Notes: a model not told the origin generated them from the letters alone. A stretch of 64,000 nucleotides of DNA from Malaya genurostris (GCF_030247185.1 NC_080571.1:167422047-167486046), one strand, 5' to 3'. Positions 23,315 through 36,505 are shown, numbered from the stretch's first letter. Made by a program: numbers and translations.

Positions 23315-24491
23315 ATGCCAAAAGAGAAAAAAAGTCATAATCGAATCCACCATTTGTGGAATCAGATTAGAGACAGTGCGTGTGTATCATCAGATTCAGA
23401 AGAAAGCAGTGCCTCTTCTGACTCAGGAGATCTAGCACATGTACTAGTAAAGGAAATTCCTTCCATAGAAAATCTTTCACTAAATAGCAATATGGAGCAA
23501 ATAAACGCTCAATTGCAGGCGATGATGCAGATGATGAAGTCATTCTCCGCAAAACAAACAGAACATGATAACATGTTCTCTCAATTTCAAACGAGGTTGG
23601 ACACGAACACATTTCCTTCCTCAACAAGCACGCAATATGTAACCACCAATATTGACCAACTTTTCAAAATACCAGACCCGATCAAAATGATACCAACCTA
23701 CGACGGCAATAGGAAACAGTTGAATTCTTGGCTAGAAACAGCGGAAGAAACTTTGAATGCTTTCGAGCCGCATGTGTCTCCCCAACAGTTCAAAATGTAC
23801 ATAACAGCTATATCAAACAAAATTCAAGGAAAAGCTAAAGACGTCCTATGCCAGGCTGGCAACCCAGACAGTTTCGAAGAAATCAAATTGATTTTAATTA
23901 ATGCACTGGAAGACCGCCAGGAATTGTCAACGTACAAATGCCAATTGTGGCAATGTCGGATGACCGACGGTATGACCATAACAAGATACTATCAAACATC
24001 TAAAGAAATCGTTCAAAATATAAAGACATTAGCAAAACAAAACGAACGGTACAAACACAGCTGGGACACAATAAACGAATTTATCGAAGAGGAGGCAGCA
24101 TTTATATCCGGCTTGACAGAACCCTATTTTGGCTATGCACAGGCCGTCAGGCCTAAAGACATGGAGGACGCATACGCGTTTCTCTGCAAATTTAAATCTA
24201 AAGAAATCGCAGCACACAAAATACAAACAGAAAATCACGACAAAAAATACAAGTACAAAGACTTCGACCAGAAACCCGGAACTAACAAATTTAACCAGAA
24301 CAAAAAACAAATTAAACAAGAAATTCAAATAAATGAATCGGAACCTATGGAAACCGGTTAATCACGAGACGACAAAGAACCCACCCCACGAAGAGTCCCA
24401 ACCTGAACCAATTTCGGAATCGGAGTCTGAAGACGAAGAAGAACTGGACCTAAATTTTCACTCGGTCAACACAAATCACGAGAGAACCTAA
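23315..24491 (+). pseudogene. gag of element A
   Basis: Start chosen at the ATG 23315 (MPKEKKSHNRIHH); the frame is open further upstream only from a GTG. Ser/Asp-rich N-terminus, coiled-coil-like QINAQLQAMMQMMKS, capsid-like core (IPTYDGNRKQLNSWLE; LEDRQELSTYKCQLW; EEAAFISGL), and a Lys/Gln-rich basic tail. TAA at 24359-24361 follows EPMETG, but the +1 frame continues with an acidic tail (SESESEDEEELDLNF) to TAA at about 24491. Because element B's gag ends with a matching DLNF tail, a one-base insertion near 24356 is the likely lesion. No CCHC knuckle. Confidence 0.85.
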
Positions 24492-27400
24492 ATTATTTAC
24501 CTTATTTAAAACTTATTCATCCAACTACTAGAGAACAAATTAAAATGTTAATAGACACAGGAGCGAACAAAAACATTATCGCACCTAATATTTTAGAAAA
24601 CACCAAAATTACCCCAGACACAGAAATCAAAAATGTGTGTGGAACCAGTTACGTGACCAGGAAAGGTAAGATAGATTTCTTCAATGGTAGTTTCAAACCA
24701 CTCTCATTTTACGTTAAAAAATTCCACCATTTTTTCGATGGAATAATAGGTTCGGAAACTCTTGCCAAATTGAAATCACACATCGATTACGAAAACGAAA
24801 TTATAAAATTTCTCGATAAACAACTATCTTACTCGAAGTTCTATCCAGCTAGACGACTCTATAACCACTGTGTAACCATAGAAACAACAAATAATGGCGA
24901 CTGGTTTGTACCAACCTACCAAAAACTTTGCAAGAAAACATTCATTCACCCCGGTTTGTACAAAGCAGAAAACAAAAAGTCAGTCATACACATAATTTCC
25001 TCATCCAAACACCCCGTAAAATTACCAAAACTTCAACTAAAAGTTAACAACTTCGAAACGATTCCTCCTAATAGCATCGACGTTTCAAAAAACAACCCAG
25101 ATACCGATATAGAGACTAGAATTAGAACAAGCCATCTTTCGAAACTAGAGAAGTCCGAATTGTTAAACGTTCTGAAAAAATATGAACGTGTAATTCAAAG
25201 AAACGAGGAAAAATTAACGTCTACTTCCGCAACCAAACATAAAATCCATACTACGAATAACTCTCCAATTTATACAAAAAATTATCGGTACCCTCACCAA
25301 TTTAAATAAGATATCCATGAACAAATCCAGGAGATGCTAGACAACGGCATCATCCGGCCATCTAAAAGCCCGTACTCATCATCCATATGGGTAGTTCCAA
25401 AAAAAATGGACGCCTCAGGGAAAAGAAAAGTACGAGTCGTCATCGATTATAGGAAGCTTAATGAGCATACCATCGATGACAAATACCCAATGCCCCAAAT
25501 CGAAGAAATATTGGATTCTTTGGGAAAATCTGAATATTTTACAACTATCGATCCGAAATCGGGATTCCATCAAATCCCAATGGACCCAAAACATTGAAAA
25601 AACAACATTTTCCACAGATAAAGGACACTTCGAGTTTACCACAATGCCTTTCGGGCTTAAAAATGCTCCTGCAACTTTTCAGAGAGCCATGAACAACATT
25701 CTTAATGAATATATTGGAACCAGATGCTATGTATATCTAGATGATATAATCATCATCGGATATAATCTTAAAAACCACTTGGAAAATTTGCAACTGATTT
25801 TAACACGTTTATCCGATTTCAATTCAAAAATTCAACTAGATAAATGTGAATTTTTGAAAAAAGAGACCGAATTTTTAGGACACATTATAACGTCCGAGGG
25901 AGTAAAACCAAACTCCGAAAAAATCGAGAAAATTATTCAATGGCCGTTACCGAAAACCCAAAAAGAAATCAAGCAATTCCTTGGTTTAGTCGGGTATTAC
26001 AGAAGGTTCATTAAAGACTTCTCAAAAATAACGCGACCCATGACCCGATACCTAAAAAAAGATTCGACTGTTCAACCAAAAGACCCTTTATACATAGATT
26101 CATTTAATACACTAAAACAAATACTATCAACAGACCAAATACTGACGTACCCGCAGTTCGACCAACCTTTCATCTTAACTACAGATGCATCAGGCTTCGC
26201 ACTAGGCGCTGTGTTGTCACAAGTACAAGACAATGTCGAACGCCCAATCGCATTCGCGTCTCGAACACTCTCAGACACAGAATCACGATACGCAACCAAT
26301 GAAAAAGAAGCATTGGCTATCATATGGGTTGTGAATAAATTCAAACCTTATTTATACGGACAAAAATTTACTTTAATAACCGACCATAAACCACTTCCTT
26401 TCATAAAAACCTCCGATAAAAACTCAAAAATTCTACGTTGGCGACTAGATCTAGAAAACTACGACTATGACGTTAAATATAGGGAAGGAAAATCCAACGT
26501 CGTAGCAGACGCGTTAAGTAGAATACCAATAGAAACTAATATTAACGAAACTTCCAACATTACAGATCCCAGGAACCACGAAGAAGATGCAGCATCCATG
26601 GTCAACAACCCCCCCGATACAGAACATTTTGAAACCCTCTCCAACTCCTCTAAATCTCAAACAATACACTCCGCCGATGATTCATCCGATTATTTCATAC
26701 ACTTCTCCGAACGTCCACTAAACTACTACCGAAACCAAATAATCTTCAAAATTTCACGTTTAGACACAATCATACAGGAAACCCTTTTTCAAAATTTCCA
26801 ACGAACGATTATATCCCAAAATAACTTCAATAAAGATCAAATAACGCATTTTTTAAAGCACTTTCACAACGGCAAACAAAGCGCCCTTATGTCGCCAGTA
26901 AATCTTATACAAACCATCCAGGAATCCTATAAAGAGAATTTTAATCAGAAAGGTCACTTTGTCCTCACCGATAAAATAGTGGAAGACGTTCAAAACGAAA
27001 ATAGACAAGATCAAATAATTACAGAAAAACACGAGAGAGCGCATCGAGGAATAACAGAAGTAGAAGCACAAATTAAACGGTCATACTTTTTCCCAAACAT
27101 GTGCGCAAAAATTAGAAAATTCATAAACCCTTGTGAGATATGTAACAGTCAAAAATACGAAAGAAAACCCTTTAACATTAAAATATCTCCTAGGCCCATA
27201 ACGAACAAGCCGTTAGAAAGAATCCACATGGATATCTTTATTATAGACAAACATTGTTTTTTATCATTGATCGATTCATTCTCAAAATTTCTCCAAATGA
27301 TATACATCAAATCAAAAAATTTAATACATGTGCAAAAAGCACTAGGAAAATTTATTAGTACATTCGGAGTACCCAAGAAAATAATAACAGATCACGAAAC

Positions 27401-27905
27401 CACCTTTAGATCCATCCAACTTAGGGATTTTCTTAGCCAGCTCGGTTCACAAATAGAATACGCAGCGTCCTCCGAATCTAACGGACAAATAGAACGCACA
27501 CATTCTACTATGATCGAAATCTTTAATACAAACAAACATAAATTCAGAACAATGGGTACCAAATCAATTGTAAAATTGTCAGTTGCGTTATATAATAATA
27601 CCGTTCATTCTTCAACTAAATATACACCGAATGAAATCCTATTTAATCAAAACAATATTGTGAATCCAGAAGAAATTATAAGAGATGCACAGGAACTTTT
27701 TTCAAAAGCAAAAAGAAATATGGAAAAATCACAAGAGTACATTACCAATCAAAATATAAGAAAAGAAGACCCGCCACCAATCAATGAGGGTCACGAGGTT
27801 TACATTATTCCAAATATCCGTACCAAGACTCAAGCAAGAGCAAACAAGGACAACACTAAATCTGTAACCGATCGCACATTCATGAAAAATAATTTAGTCA
27901 AATGA
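24431..27905 (+). pseudogene. pol of element A: protease, RT, RNase H, integrase
   Basis: Three open segments. 24431-25309: protease MLIDTGANKNIIAPN (active-site DTG), connector, then YRYPHQFK and a TAA where the family has Gln or Lys. 25310-25597: RT fingers VRVVIDYRKLNE and FTTIDPKSGFHQ (the usual Leu is Pro). Frameshift near 25597. 25599-27905: PFGLKNAPATFQ, YVYLDDIIII (catalytic pair), RNase H LTTDASGFALGAVLSQ and TDHKPL, TIHSADDSSDYF spacer, integrase finger HERAHRG..NPCEICNSQKY, core DIFII, IITDHETTFRS, ESNGQIERTHS. Ends at TGA 27903. All catalytic motifs are still visible, as expected for a recent copy with few hits. Confidence 0.92.
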
Positions 27906-27973
27906 CATAAAAACAAAATCAAAAGACCTAAACGAAGTTAACTCTATTTTTCCTCTCACATTACGCCTTACAG

Positions 27974-29494
27974 ATGCTCTCTCTATACATAGGAATTATC
28001 ATCATTATAGCAAAAAATTCATGTCAAGATATGAACATAAGAAACCTTAACACGGACCCTATATTAATGCACAAAATAAGACAGACAGGAAACATCAGAA
28101 TCATACACCCAATCAACCTTACTGATATAGAAATAACAATCAAACAATTAACAAGTATAGTCTATTAAGAAACACAGAACGACAGTATATTGAACCAAAT
28201 TAGCAAACATAAGATACGCGAACTATATTCCAACTATCTACAAATCAAACCAACGACCCATAGGAGCAAAAGATGGGAGACCATTGGCACGGTATGGAAA
28301 TGGATCGCCGGCAACCCAGCTGCCCAAGACTTACGAATCATCAACAAAACATTAAATCAACTCATAAATGAAAACAACAAAATAAACAAGCAAATCGGCA
28401 ACAGCATCGCAGATTTGACGTCCACCATAAACCAGATAATAGAAAAACAGCACATCAACCAAAAAATCTTAGACGAAATAGATAGGATTACAACAATGAT
28501 GAATATCGATACCCTTAACAAAATTCTAATCAACATCCAAGAAGCAATACTATTCTCCAAAATGCACGTCACAAACAGTAAAATACTATCCAATAGGGAA
28601 ATACATCTAGTAAGAACAATTCTGAACAACCAGGGAATCCAAACAGATATACCCGAAGAAGTACTCAACTTGGTAACCCCAAAAATAGCAAGCAGCAAAA
28701 CTACATTACTATACATACTACATGTTCCAGAGTTGGAACCGGAAGAATCAGTGATCATCCGAATTTATCCAGTAATTCAAAACAACACTATCATAAAAGA
28801 CTATCCTCAGTTCATAATCAAACAAAATAAACAGCTCTTTACTACATCAAAACCCGATGATTACGTTCAACTGAATACCTTCATTAAGGAATATAAGGAC
28901 TCATGCATTTACCCACTCGTTATGGGCGAAGTACCGCATTGCCTTCTAGAGGAAAAGAACGAAACTTCAGCAAAACTAATTACCGACAATCAAATTCTAA
29001 TTCAGAATGCTCAACACTCCGAGCTACGCTCTAACTGCGGACCAAGTAATAGATACCTGTCCGGGAGTTTCGTACTATCATTCTCAAACTGTACAATCAC
29101 CTACAAGGGATATAATTTTACATCCAAAGAAAAAATTAGCGATATTGAAACAATCCAAGGAGCCTTGCACGATCTAGTTATCCATAAACAAATTGTAAAG
29201 ACGCACGACATTGCAAAAATAGAAAATGTAGTGCTTTCCAACAGAAACAACCTAGAAAAAGTATCCCTGCAACAGGAGACCGATCAAAGATGGAAATGGA
29301 GCCTAATAGGAGGTACATCACTATCTTCATCATTGTTACTAATCACTCTGTTCATTGTCTATTTGCACCTGAAATCCACTAAACACAAAACATCCAAGAA
29401 AATCCAACGCCGAAGGAGGTCAGATTCCAAACCTCCAGACAAACAACCAAGTGTCGAGGACGACACTTCTTCACCCCCCCGACGAATTACGTAA
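27974..29494 (+). pseudogene. env of element A
   Basis: Env of the insect gypsy type (baculovirus F-like fusion protein). ATG 27974 follows directly on a splice-acceptor-like CGCCTTACAG. Signal-peptide-like MLSLYIGIIIIIAKNS, TAA at 28166-28168, then the same frame from 28169: furin-like RSKR followed by WETIGTVWKWIAGNP (fusion-peptide position), long coiled coil (about 28350-28560), Cys-bearing ectodomain with NCT sequons, membrane anchor SLSSSLLLITLFIVYL (about 29320-29370) and a basic tail. It ends at TAA 29492-29494, ten bases inside the 3' LTR. The single in-frame stop is the only lesion noticed. Confidence 0.88.
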
Positions 29495-29736
29495 CACCCT
29501 AGATACCAAATCAGCACTTTATTTCTCGCATCAAATATCGAAGACAGCAAACTCAACCCATGCCAGAACATTATTGCCGGGTCAGCATAATATTCCATCA
29601 AAACCACCTCGGACCCAGAGACAGGCGTTCAGTTTCTTTGTAACAACGACTGTGGCCTCGCGGAGTGCTAGATTAAGTGAAGTTCATGTGAATAAACCTT
29701 TTTTAAAACTCCAGCTACGGGACTTAATTCAAAATT
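29485..29736 (+). repeat. 3' LTR of element A
   Basis: 252 bp, AATTACGTAACACC to TTCAAAATT, abutting TA repeat. AATT at both ends gives short inverted termini. A C-rich/purine-poor stretch precedes it; no strong polypurine tract is visible on this strand. Confidence 0.92.
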
Positions 29737-29751
29737 ATATATATATATATA
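29737..29751. repeat. short (TA)n next to element A
   Basis: Right-hand remnant of the TA target of element A. Confidence 0.9.
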
Positions 29752-29872
29752 ATCTATGGATCTATGAATATGACGTGGAAACCGCACAACAATCGATCGA
29801 ATGGCGCTTCGAAGGCGAGCCGTTGTTCAAAATTTTCATCCATTATAAAAATCGCCACACGATTTGATCATA
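29752..29872. pseudogene. chimeric mariner fragment
   Basis: 29755-29825 reads + as IYEYDVETAQQSIEWRFEGE, the DDE-region block found after the first catalytic Asp in the mariner-type family whose N-terminus is at 59009. 29830-29865 is the reverse complement of the 5' UTR/start codon of that family (58985-59025, TGGCGATTTTTATAATGGATG). The centre of a transposase is thus joined to its own inverted 5' end. Confidence 0.75.
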
Positions 29873-29875
29873 AGG

Positions 29876-30140
<265 letters not shown>

Positions 30141-30175
30141 TCCATGTGGCCGTCGCTGGTCGGTGATACTGCTGA

Positions 30176-30388
30176 CTACGTTGTCCTGGTGAATGCGTAT
30201 GGTACTTCTTCGATGTCAGCTATGGCCGGTGATGCGGTTGCGTGTTTTACTGATCCCTCCGCAAGTATTCGTCCCAAGCAGTTGCCTGTTTTTGTAAAAC
30301 TCCAATATTTGATTATGCCGATGGCCAAAAGTCCAATCGTAAGAATGATGACGGTGCTGAATGCTATGAATTCGATTAAATATTTGTA
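30176..30388 (-). pseudogene. env C-terminal fragment (H1)
   Basis: 71 codons: a hydrophobic anchor FSTVIILTIGLLAIGIIKYW near the start, then a cytoplasmic tail ending EEVPYAFTRTT and TAG. Anchor position and short tail fit the end of a gypsy-type Env; the sequence differs from those of A and C. The call is by layout, not by a diagnostic motif. Confidence 0.6.
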
Positions 30389-30461
30389 GTCACATTATCT
30401 CCAAGTATTGTCTATTTTTCATATGTAGCTCATGCAGTTCTATTTATTTTTTTATTTAGTT

Positions 30462-30965
30462 GTTCATATCTTAGTTCATAATTCTCGACAAGTTCGTTTT
30501 GTATGTACAACGAACAATTGTGAAATATAATTAGGTGAATTCATCTCAGCTTTCTGGTTTTTATACCGCAGTAGGCCCGTCCGCTAGGGGGGCGGTGGGT
30601 TCTCGGAGTTGAAACCCCCTCCCAAAATTTTACATTTTTCACAGACTATTCCTTACCTTATTTATTTATTGGAAAAAACTAATGAAGCAAATAATTTCAA
30701 ATTTTACCATTTTCTCATTAAATGGGTAACTCATATCCAAGCGACGATTAGTGTAATAATACTCCAGCACTGCCTCTCAACACGTGATCCGAATTTTGCT
30801 GCCTCTCTTCGCTTCATCTTAATGCCTAATGGAAAAATGTTTTTGTTGTTGATTGAAATTGGTTTTTAACGCTCTTGTCGGTGGTCTATTATATAAACTT
30901 TGTTGTGGGAATTTGAATGTTGGTGAATGGGATTGTGTTTTAGAAGGTAGAATGGTTGGTTGATG
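30462..30965 (-). repeat. Repeat G, copy 1
   Basis: About 500 bp, over 85% alike by eye to 35995-36505. On - its outer end encodes a Gln/Asn/Pro-rich stretch (PTFKFPQQSLYNRPPT) like a Gag tail. It contains GGCCCGTCCGCTAGGGGGG, reminiscent of the ends of the MITE at 55558. Confidence 0.8.
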
Positions 30966-31179
30966 GTCTTTAAACCTTTTTCTCCAACAGGCATAAAACC
31001 TTTTCGTCTTTTGCATCTACAGATTACGAATATCCAACAGATACATTTTTTGGCTTAAAAATACAACTATCGCTAATCTTTATCTCAACATAATAAATTT
31101 AAAAAAAAATAAATAAAGTAACATGAAAACTATAACTGTGCCTGTCTCTGAGATCGTAGATAGAATTAAAGCTAACTAG

Positions 31180-33050
31180 AGAGAGTTTTTATTAAACGTT
31201 TTTTTTGCAGTAGTACGCGACAAGTGGAAATCGAAAACATCAGAACAGCGATTGAAAAGGCGACACATGCGGAGGAAAGGTTCGTTATATGCATAATTTG
31301 TTCTAGCACGAGGTAACCTCAGAAATGGCTGGTATCGAAGACTGCGAATGTCGAAATTCAATTTTTGTAACAGATCTGGACAATCAATTCGTGATAATAT
31401 TAAATCAGAAACGAAGACTGCTTTCGAGACATCACGGCGAACGGATAGCAGGTCAAGATCAATTAGCTTACAACGGTCCTGGTAGCTGGGAAGGTTATAA
31501 GGGTCGTTCCAAGGAAGACGACAAAATGCAAAGCGAACAAAGTTGCGTTGGATAGATTCAATACGCTGGATACTGTTTTGATAGTACGGTGCCCAAACAA
31601 CAGCAGCGTACTCGAGAGTAGATCGGACCAAAGTGCGATACAGCGCTTTTAAACAGTATATATCAGTGAAGTGCTTAGTTACGCGGAATACGAATCCAAG
31701 CATTTTAGAAGCTTTTGAGATATGTTCCTTGAAACTTAGTTTACAATCCAAGAGAACGCCTAGGTCTTTGACTACGGATTCCCGCTTAATAACTGTTTGA
31801 GTGATAGTATAGTTGGATATAATTGTTGAGCGTTTGCGTGTTCACGTCACACCACATAGTAAAATTATCCAACTCTTTCTGCAAGAATACAGTGTCTTCA
31901 GAATCTCTGATGAGCTGAAACTGTTTGAAATCGTCGGCGAATGATAGTTTTAGGCACTTCAGAGATAAATTTAGATTGTTCAAATAAAGTAGAAATATGA
32001 AGGGTCCTAGATGACTGCCTTGAGGTATACCGGAGCTCACTCGGAAAGGCGTGGTAATACAGGTACTAATTTTTACTGCCATGTCACGATTTGTTAGGTA
32101 AGACTGGAACCAGGCCAAAAGTGCGTTATTGAATCCAAACCTTGCTAATTCAGCAACGGTTATTTGATGATTTATTTTGTCAAAAGCAGCTGAGAAATCC
32201 GTGTATATAGCGTCGACCTGTAGTCGCGCTTGTAATGACTGAATGATAAATGATGTGTAAGACACAAGATTTGAAGATGTAGATCGTTTAGGCATAAACC
32301 GTGCTGAGTTGAAGAGATGAAGTCGGGAACGATTTTTTCGAATAACTTAGAAACTGCACACAGCGCAGTTATTCCTTTGTAGTTGGATGTTTGTCGCTTG
32401 TCGTCTTTTTTGAACACAGGAAAGATAAATGATTTTTTCCACGGATCGAGGAATACTCCGGTATGAAGAGAGGTATTGAACATTATTGATAGTAGTACGA
32501 GAAGGCTCTCGGAGCATTTTTTTTTAGCACTAGGGAAGCTATACCATCAGGTCTGGCACTATATTTTAATTGAGCACATGCGCATTTTATGATTCTGGTA
32601 GTTATAATAATGAGTGAACCAATATAAGGACGTATAGGTACGTTGCTTGCTGCTTCAAAAACCTGATGGCTACTCAAAATTTCTGCGGGAAAGACACTGC
32701 TGAAGTGTTTTCGGAATATTTCACAAATTCCAAAAGTAGTGGTAGCTTCTATTCCATCAAATGACATCTGGTTTGGCAATCCAGTTTCTTTCCGTTGAGT
32801 TTTGACATGGTTCCATAAGTTTTTCGGTTCAATTTTTAGATTATTTTGAATTCGGCGTAGATGTGCATGGTATAGCGCTTTGTTCAAATGTGTGTACCGA
32901 GTGTTGTAGTACAGATAATAGTTTCTAAGTTGAACGGAAGGGCGTTTTGAGAATTTCCTGAGTGCTGACCTTTTGGTTGACTCGTAGTATTTTATCCATC
33001 CATCTTAAACCAGGAAAATTATAATCGCCTAACATCATAACTTTGTCGGC
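31180..33050 (-). pseudogene. ORF2 (RT) of the CR1-like LINE
   Basis: Starts in the middle of the endonuclease (MMLGDYNFPGLRW), so about the first half of that domain is lost. Then the linker (LKIEPKNLWNHVKTQR; MSFDGIEATT), RT block SNYKGITALCAVSKLFEK, frame change near 32290, IYTDFSAAFDKINHQ (first catalytic Asp), SGIPQGSHLGPFIFLLYLNN, FADDFKQFQ (catalytic pair), frame break near 31800, thumb MDCKLSFKEHISKASKMLGF and the C-terminal RRLPW-type block FCRLPWNDPYNLPSYQDRC. At least two frameshifts and the EN deletion make it dead. SG[IV]PQGSHLGP suggests the CR1 group; Jockey is the alternative. Confidence 0.82.
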
Positions 33051-35442
33051 TGAGACTGATGGACTGTGAGAACTCGGGGTGATTGCGCATACGGGCGATT
33101 GGATTGATTGTCTGGCATTCGACGAGGTGGGAGACGAGGTGAATATAATCTGTTTGGCAGCTGTCTGGGATTGTGCTCTAAAAAAGAAGCTATTGTCACA
33201 CTGTTGGGCCAGAATTCAGGTGATGTGATAGTTGTTTCGAAGCTCACTGGAACGCATATTTTGAACGAGACGAAAGATAATGGACGATCCTGATTCTGAC
33301 GTACGAGTTTGATACACTTGATCAAATCAGTGTTACAGTTGAGTCTAGCTTGTATATAGTTGGAAATTTTTTCTACAGATTCACTTGGGAAAAATCTACT
33401 AATATAATACCAGTTGCCTACGTCAAATGATTTTTGAACAGGAGGAACCACTTGGAGCTTAGTTATCTGGTTAGTGGTTTGTTAGTATTAATGTAACTAC
33501 TATTGTGTCTATGTGGAATTATTGTATTGGTAGATGTTAAACGTGTTTTGGAAGGCATGTCTAAAAGTGGATTAGCACCTGTAAAAGGCACGTTTGATAT
33601 TACCGACATTCCGGATTGCTTGTTGTTGATGTGAACGGGTGCGGGTGACGTTTTTTTTTATTCAGTAGAATTGGTGTACGCATATCAACATCAGGCATGC
33701 TTTGGTTATTGCTACACGATGCAAAAGGGCGACTCACTGCAGGATTACCGATAGCCTGCATGGGCTGGGCAGATAAGGTGTGGTTGATCGAATTAGAACT
33801 GCTTGCAAGATAGTGTGTTGAATTGGCGGTGTTGGCAGCGACGGTGGATATTGACGGTATATATGAATCAGCAGGGCTGGCAGCAATATTAAGCAACAGC
33901 AGTGAGTTTGTCGCAGTGATAGGTGGTGGCATTGAAGCATTGTCGGTCGAGTTGATGAATGGAACAGCGAGTTGCTGATGATAATGTGGATTGTAGATCG
34001 GCTGTTCTTGGTCAGAAGACAAGACAGGAATTTGATGCGAAATTGATGGTAAGGATGTGGCAGCTCCAGCGGTGACGGTGGTGGTGGCAGCGGAAGAAGT
34101 TAATGTAATTGTAGTAATGGCGGTCGTGGTGAATATACTGGTATTTATTTTACAGGAACGTCGACTTTCGGTATTTTATCAGGTTGCGTTAGAGATGTTG
34201 TACTAATGCTGCTAGTTCGAGGGCGTTTATTGGTTGTATCAATTATTGAGTCGAAAATGTTGCTCATGTCGAACTGCAGTTCATCAATACGGTCCTTGAA
34301 GGGACCAGCGCTATCATTGTTTGGGAACTGCGAGCAGCTCGGTCGATATAAAGATTTAGAATGAATGCATTACTGTTTTAAGTTGCGATTAAGAATGTAT
34401 GAATGATCTTTATTTTATCAGCTCGTTAATTTATATCCTATCCTCTCCTAGTCTAGCTAACTAGTTTTCTTTTTTTTACAATTGGTGAGAATCTAGGGGG
34501 AGGAGTTAGAACGCGCAGTGTAATTCGGGTTTAACCAATGGGACTAGTTGTATCGAGTCGGCCATTGTATACTTTGTGAGTAAGAGAGGAAATAAGCTTC
34601 TTGATGAGAGTGAGCGGGTGTGATACGGAGAAGAGCGGGCGATAGCATGTTGGGTTATTCTCGTGAGTGTCAGTTTGAGTTAGTGTGCGTTCTTGAGTTA
34701 CTGTTATTCTAGGTCGTGCTGGTTGGTATTCAATTGTGGACATGAGGGGCGTCGAAAATGGGAAGTGACACAGTAGGTCATGTTTATTTTGTGTGTTCGG
34801 CGATGATATAATGATTTGAAACTTGATGCTTCCTTGTTTCTACAGTCGATTTTTATGTCTACGTCGTTCCTTTCTTTGGGTCAGCGTAATGTGCAAGTGT
34901 TGATATTTTAGTTGCCTTCATGTGGGTAATGTATTTGTTTTATGTTGGTTTCTAGATTTTCGTGGAATGGTGCTTTTACGGGATTTTGTCAAGTGCGTGT
35001 GGTCTGGGGTGTGAGAAAGATTTAGTCTGGAATATTCATATTACATGGTCTTAAATGTGTGAGGAGATTTAGTGTTGAATATTCATATTACATGGTCTGA
35101 AATGTGTGAGGAGATTTAGCATTAAATGCTCATATTACAAAGATAAAGAATATACTTTACAGAACCATTGCAGAGTATCCATGACTGAACCGACGAGTAT
35201 AAGCGTTGCAAAATCAGATCGATTTGTTCAGCACATGATGATGAACGATTATCCACTACACGGTAACGACTGCAGAGCCAACATACTCCAGGCCAGTCGC
35301 GAAGAGCTTTAACTGCCGAATTACTAAGATTCACGCACTTGTGATGAAACCATTTAGCACAGAATTCACAGCAGATTTTCTGACTGCGTGAGCCAGAAGA
35401 ATCAAAACAGGAGTCAAAGTCGCACTTATTATTTTTGGACAT
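33035..35442 (-). pseudogene. ORF1 of the CR1-like LINE, split by an insertion
   Basis: 35442-35170: MSKNNKCDFDSC, then a Cys4-His-Cys3 PHD-like pattern (CCEFCAKWFHHKCV..WPGVCWLCSR). After the insertion, 34335-34160 reads DRIDELQFDMSNIF and KRPRTSS. 34022-33600 is Ser/Thr/Asn-rich low complexity. 33451-33035 holds an RRM-like motif (NWYYISRFFPSESVEKISNYIQ; FVSFKICVP), typical of CR1/Jockey ORF1 RNA-binding domains. Several frame changes occur. ORF1 proteins bind the LINE RNA; the PHD finger's role is unknown. Confidence 0.72.
34336..35164. other. insertion in ORF1 with a 47-bp tandem repeat
   Basis: About 0.8 kb of sequence with no coding match separates the PHD finger from the rest of ORF1. 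Its right part (about 35020-35140) has 2.5 copies of a 47-base unit (ATATTCATATTACATGGTC..GTGTGAGGAGATTTAG). No TIRs found. Confidence 0.6.
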
Positions 35443-35994
35443 TGTATAAAAAAGCACAAAAGCTAAACAATGATGGCGAGCAAGTAACAGGTCTCGTGGG
35501 ATGCGATATACTGATCACCGAGAAATCGTTCCGCAAAAAGACAATTCGGTAAGATAACACTTCGCAGTAGCACGATAAAAGTATTATATTGATTTGAAAA
35601 CTTATTCAACTGGATATTGCACGTTTTCCCTTAGAACATCAACGAAATCGAGTGCGTAATCTAAAACAGTACAACAAGCAAAAAAAATATATGGCAAATC
35701 AGCAGAAAGTTCTACGGCAAACTACAACCGGTTGAAAATGGACCGTATACCGTATAGTGAAGTAAAATTTCACATACTTCTTTGGGTATACAGTTATGGT
35801 TCTAAATAACGACATACAGAATTTTGATGTCGATTATTTTATTTCGGAATTGAATATTTCAGTAAAAGAAACTGTCAAAATGCACGGGATTAATTTCTAA
35901 CATTCAGAAGGGCCAAATTGTGTAATTCTCTAAGATATTAAACGCTGTTAGGATGTAAACGATATTAAACACTGTTCTAATTTTGCACTTCAAT

Positions 35995-36505
35995 TTCATA
36001 TCTTAGTTCATAATTCTCGACAAGTTTGTTTTGTATGTACAATGAACAATTGTGAAATATGATTAGGTGAATGCATCTCCGCTTTCTGGTTTTTATACCG
36101 CAGCAGGCCCGTCCGCTAGGGGGGTTCTCGGAGTTCAACCCCTCCCAAAATTTTACATTTTTCACAGACTTTTCCTTACCTTATTTATCTATTGGAAAAA
36201 ACTAATGAAGCAAATAATTTCAAATTTTACCATTTTTGCATTAAATGAATTACTAATATCCAAGCGACGATTAGTGTAATAGTACTCCAGCACTGCCTCT
36301 CAACACGTGATCTGTGAGATAATTTCTCTGACTCTCTTCGCTTCACCTTAATGTTTAATGAAAAAATGTTTTTGTTGTAGTTTGAAATTGGTTTGGGACG
36401 CTCTTGTCGGTGGTCTATTATATAAACTTTGTTGTGGGAATTTGAATGTTGGTGAATGGGATTGTGGTTTAGAAGGTAGAATGGGTGGTTGGTGTGATCT
36501 AAAAG
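35995..36505 (-). repeat. Repeat G, copy 2
   Basis: Matches 30462-30965. Here it continues directly into the gag fragment, showing that the G outer end is Gag-coding. Confidence 0.8.

Larger units (their letters stand above)
30970..35442 (-). mobile_element. CR1-like non-LTR retrotransposon with PHD-finger ORF1
   Basis: On -: ORF1 from ATG 35442 with a PHD finger, interrupted by an insertion (about 34336-35164), continuing to about 33035; ORF2 fragments from about 33050 to 31180; 3' UTR to about 30975. A related 3' end is at 57306-57840. The endonuclease is mostly deleted. Confidence 0.75.

Noticed and set aside
32172..33451. Env or host-gene interpretation of frames around 33 kb
   Set aside because: RT and RRM-like motifs on the same strand show a LINE.
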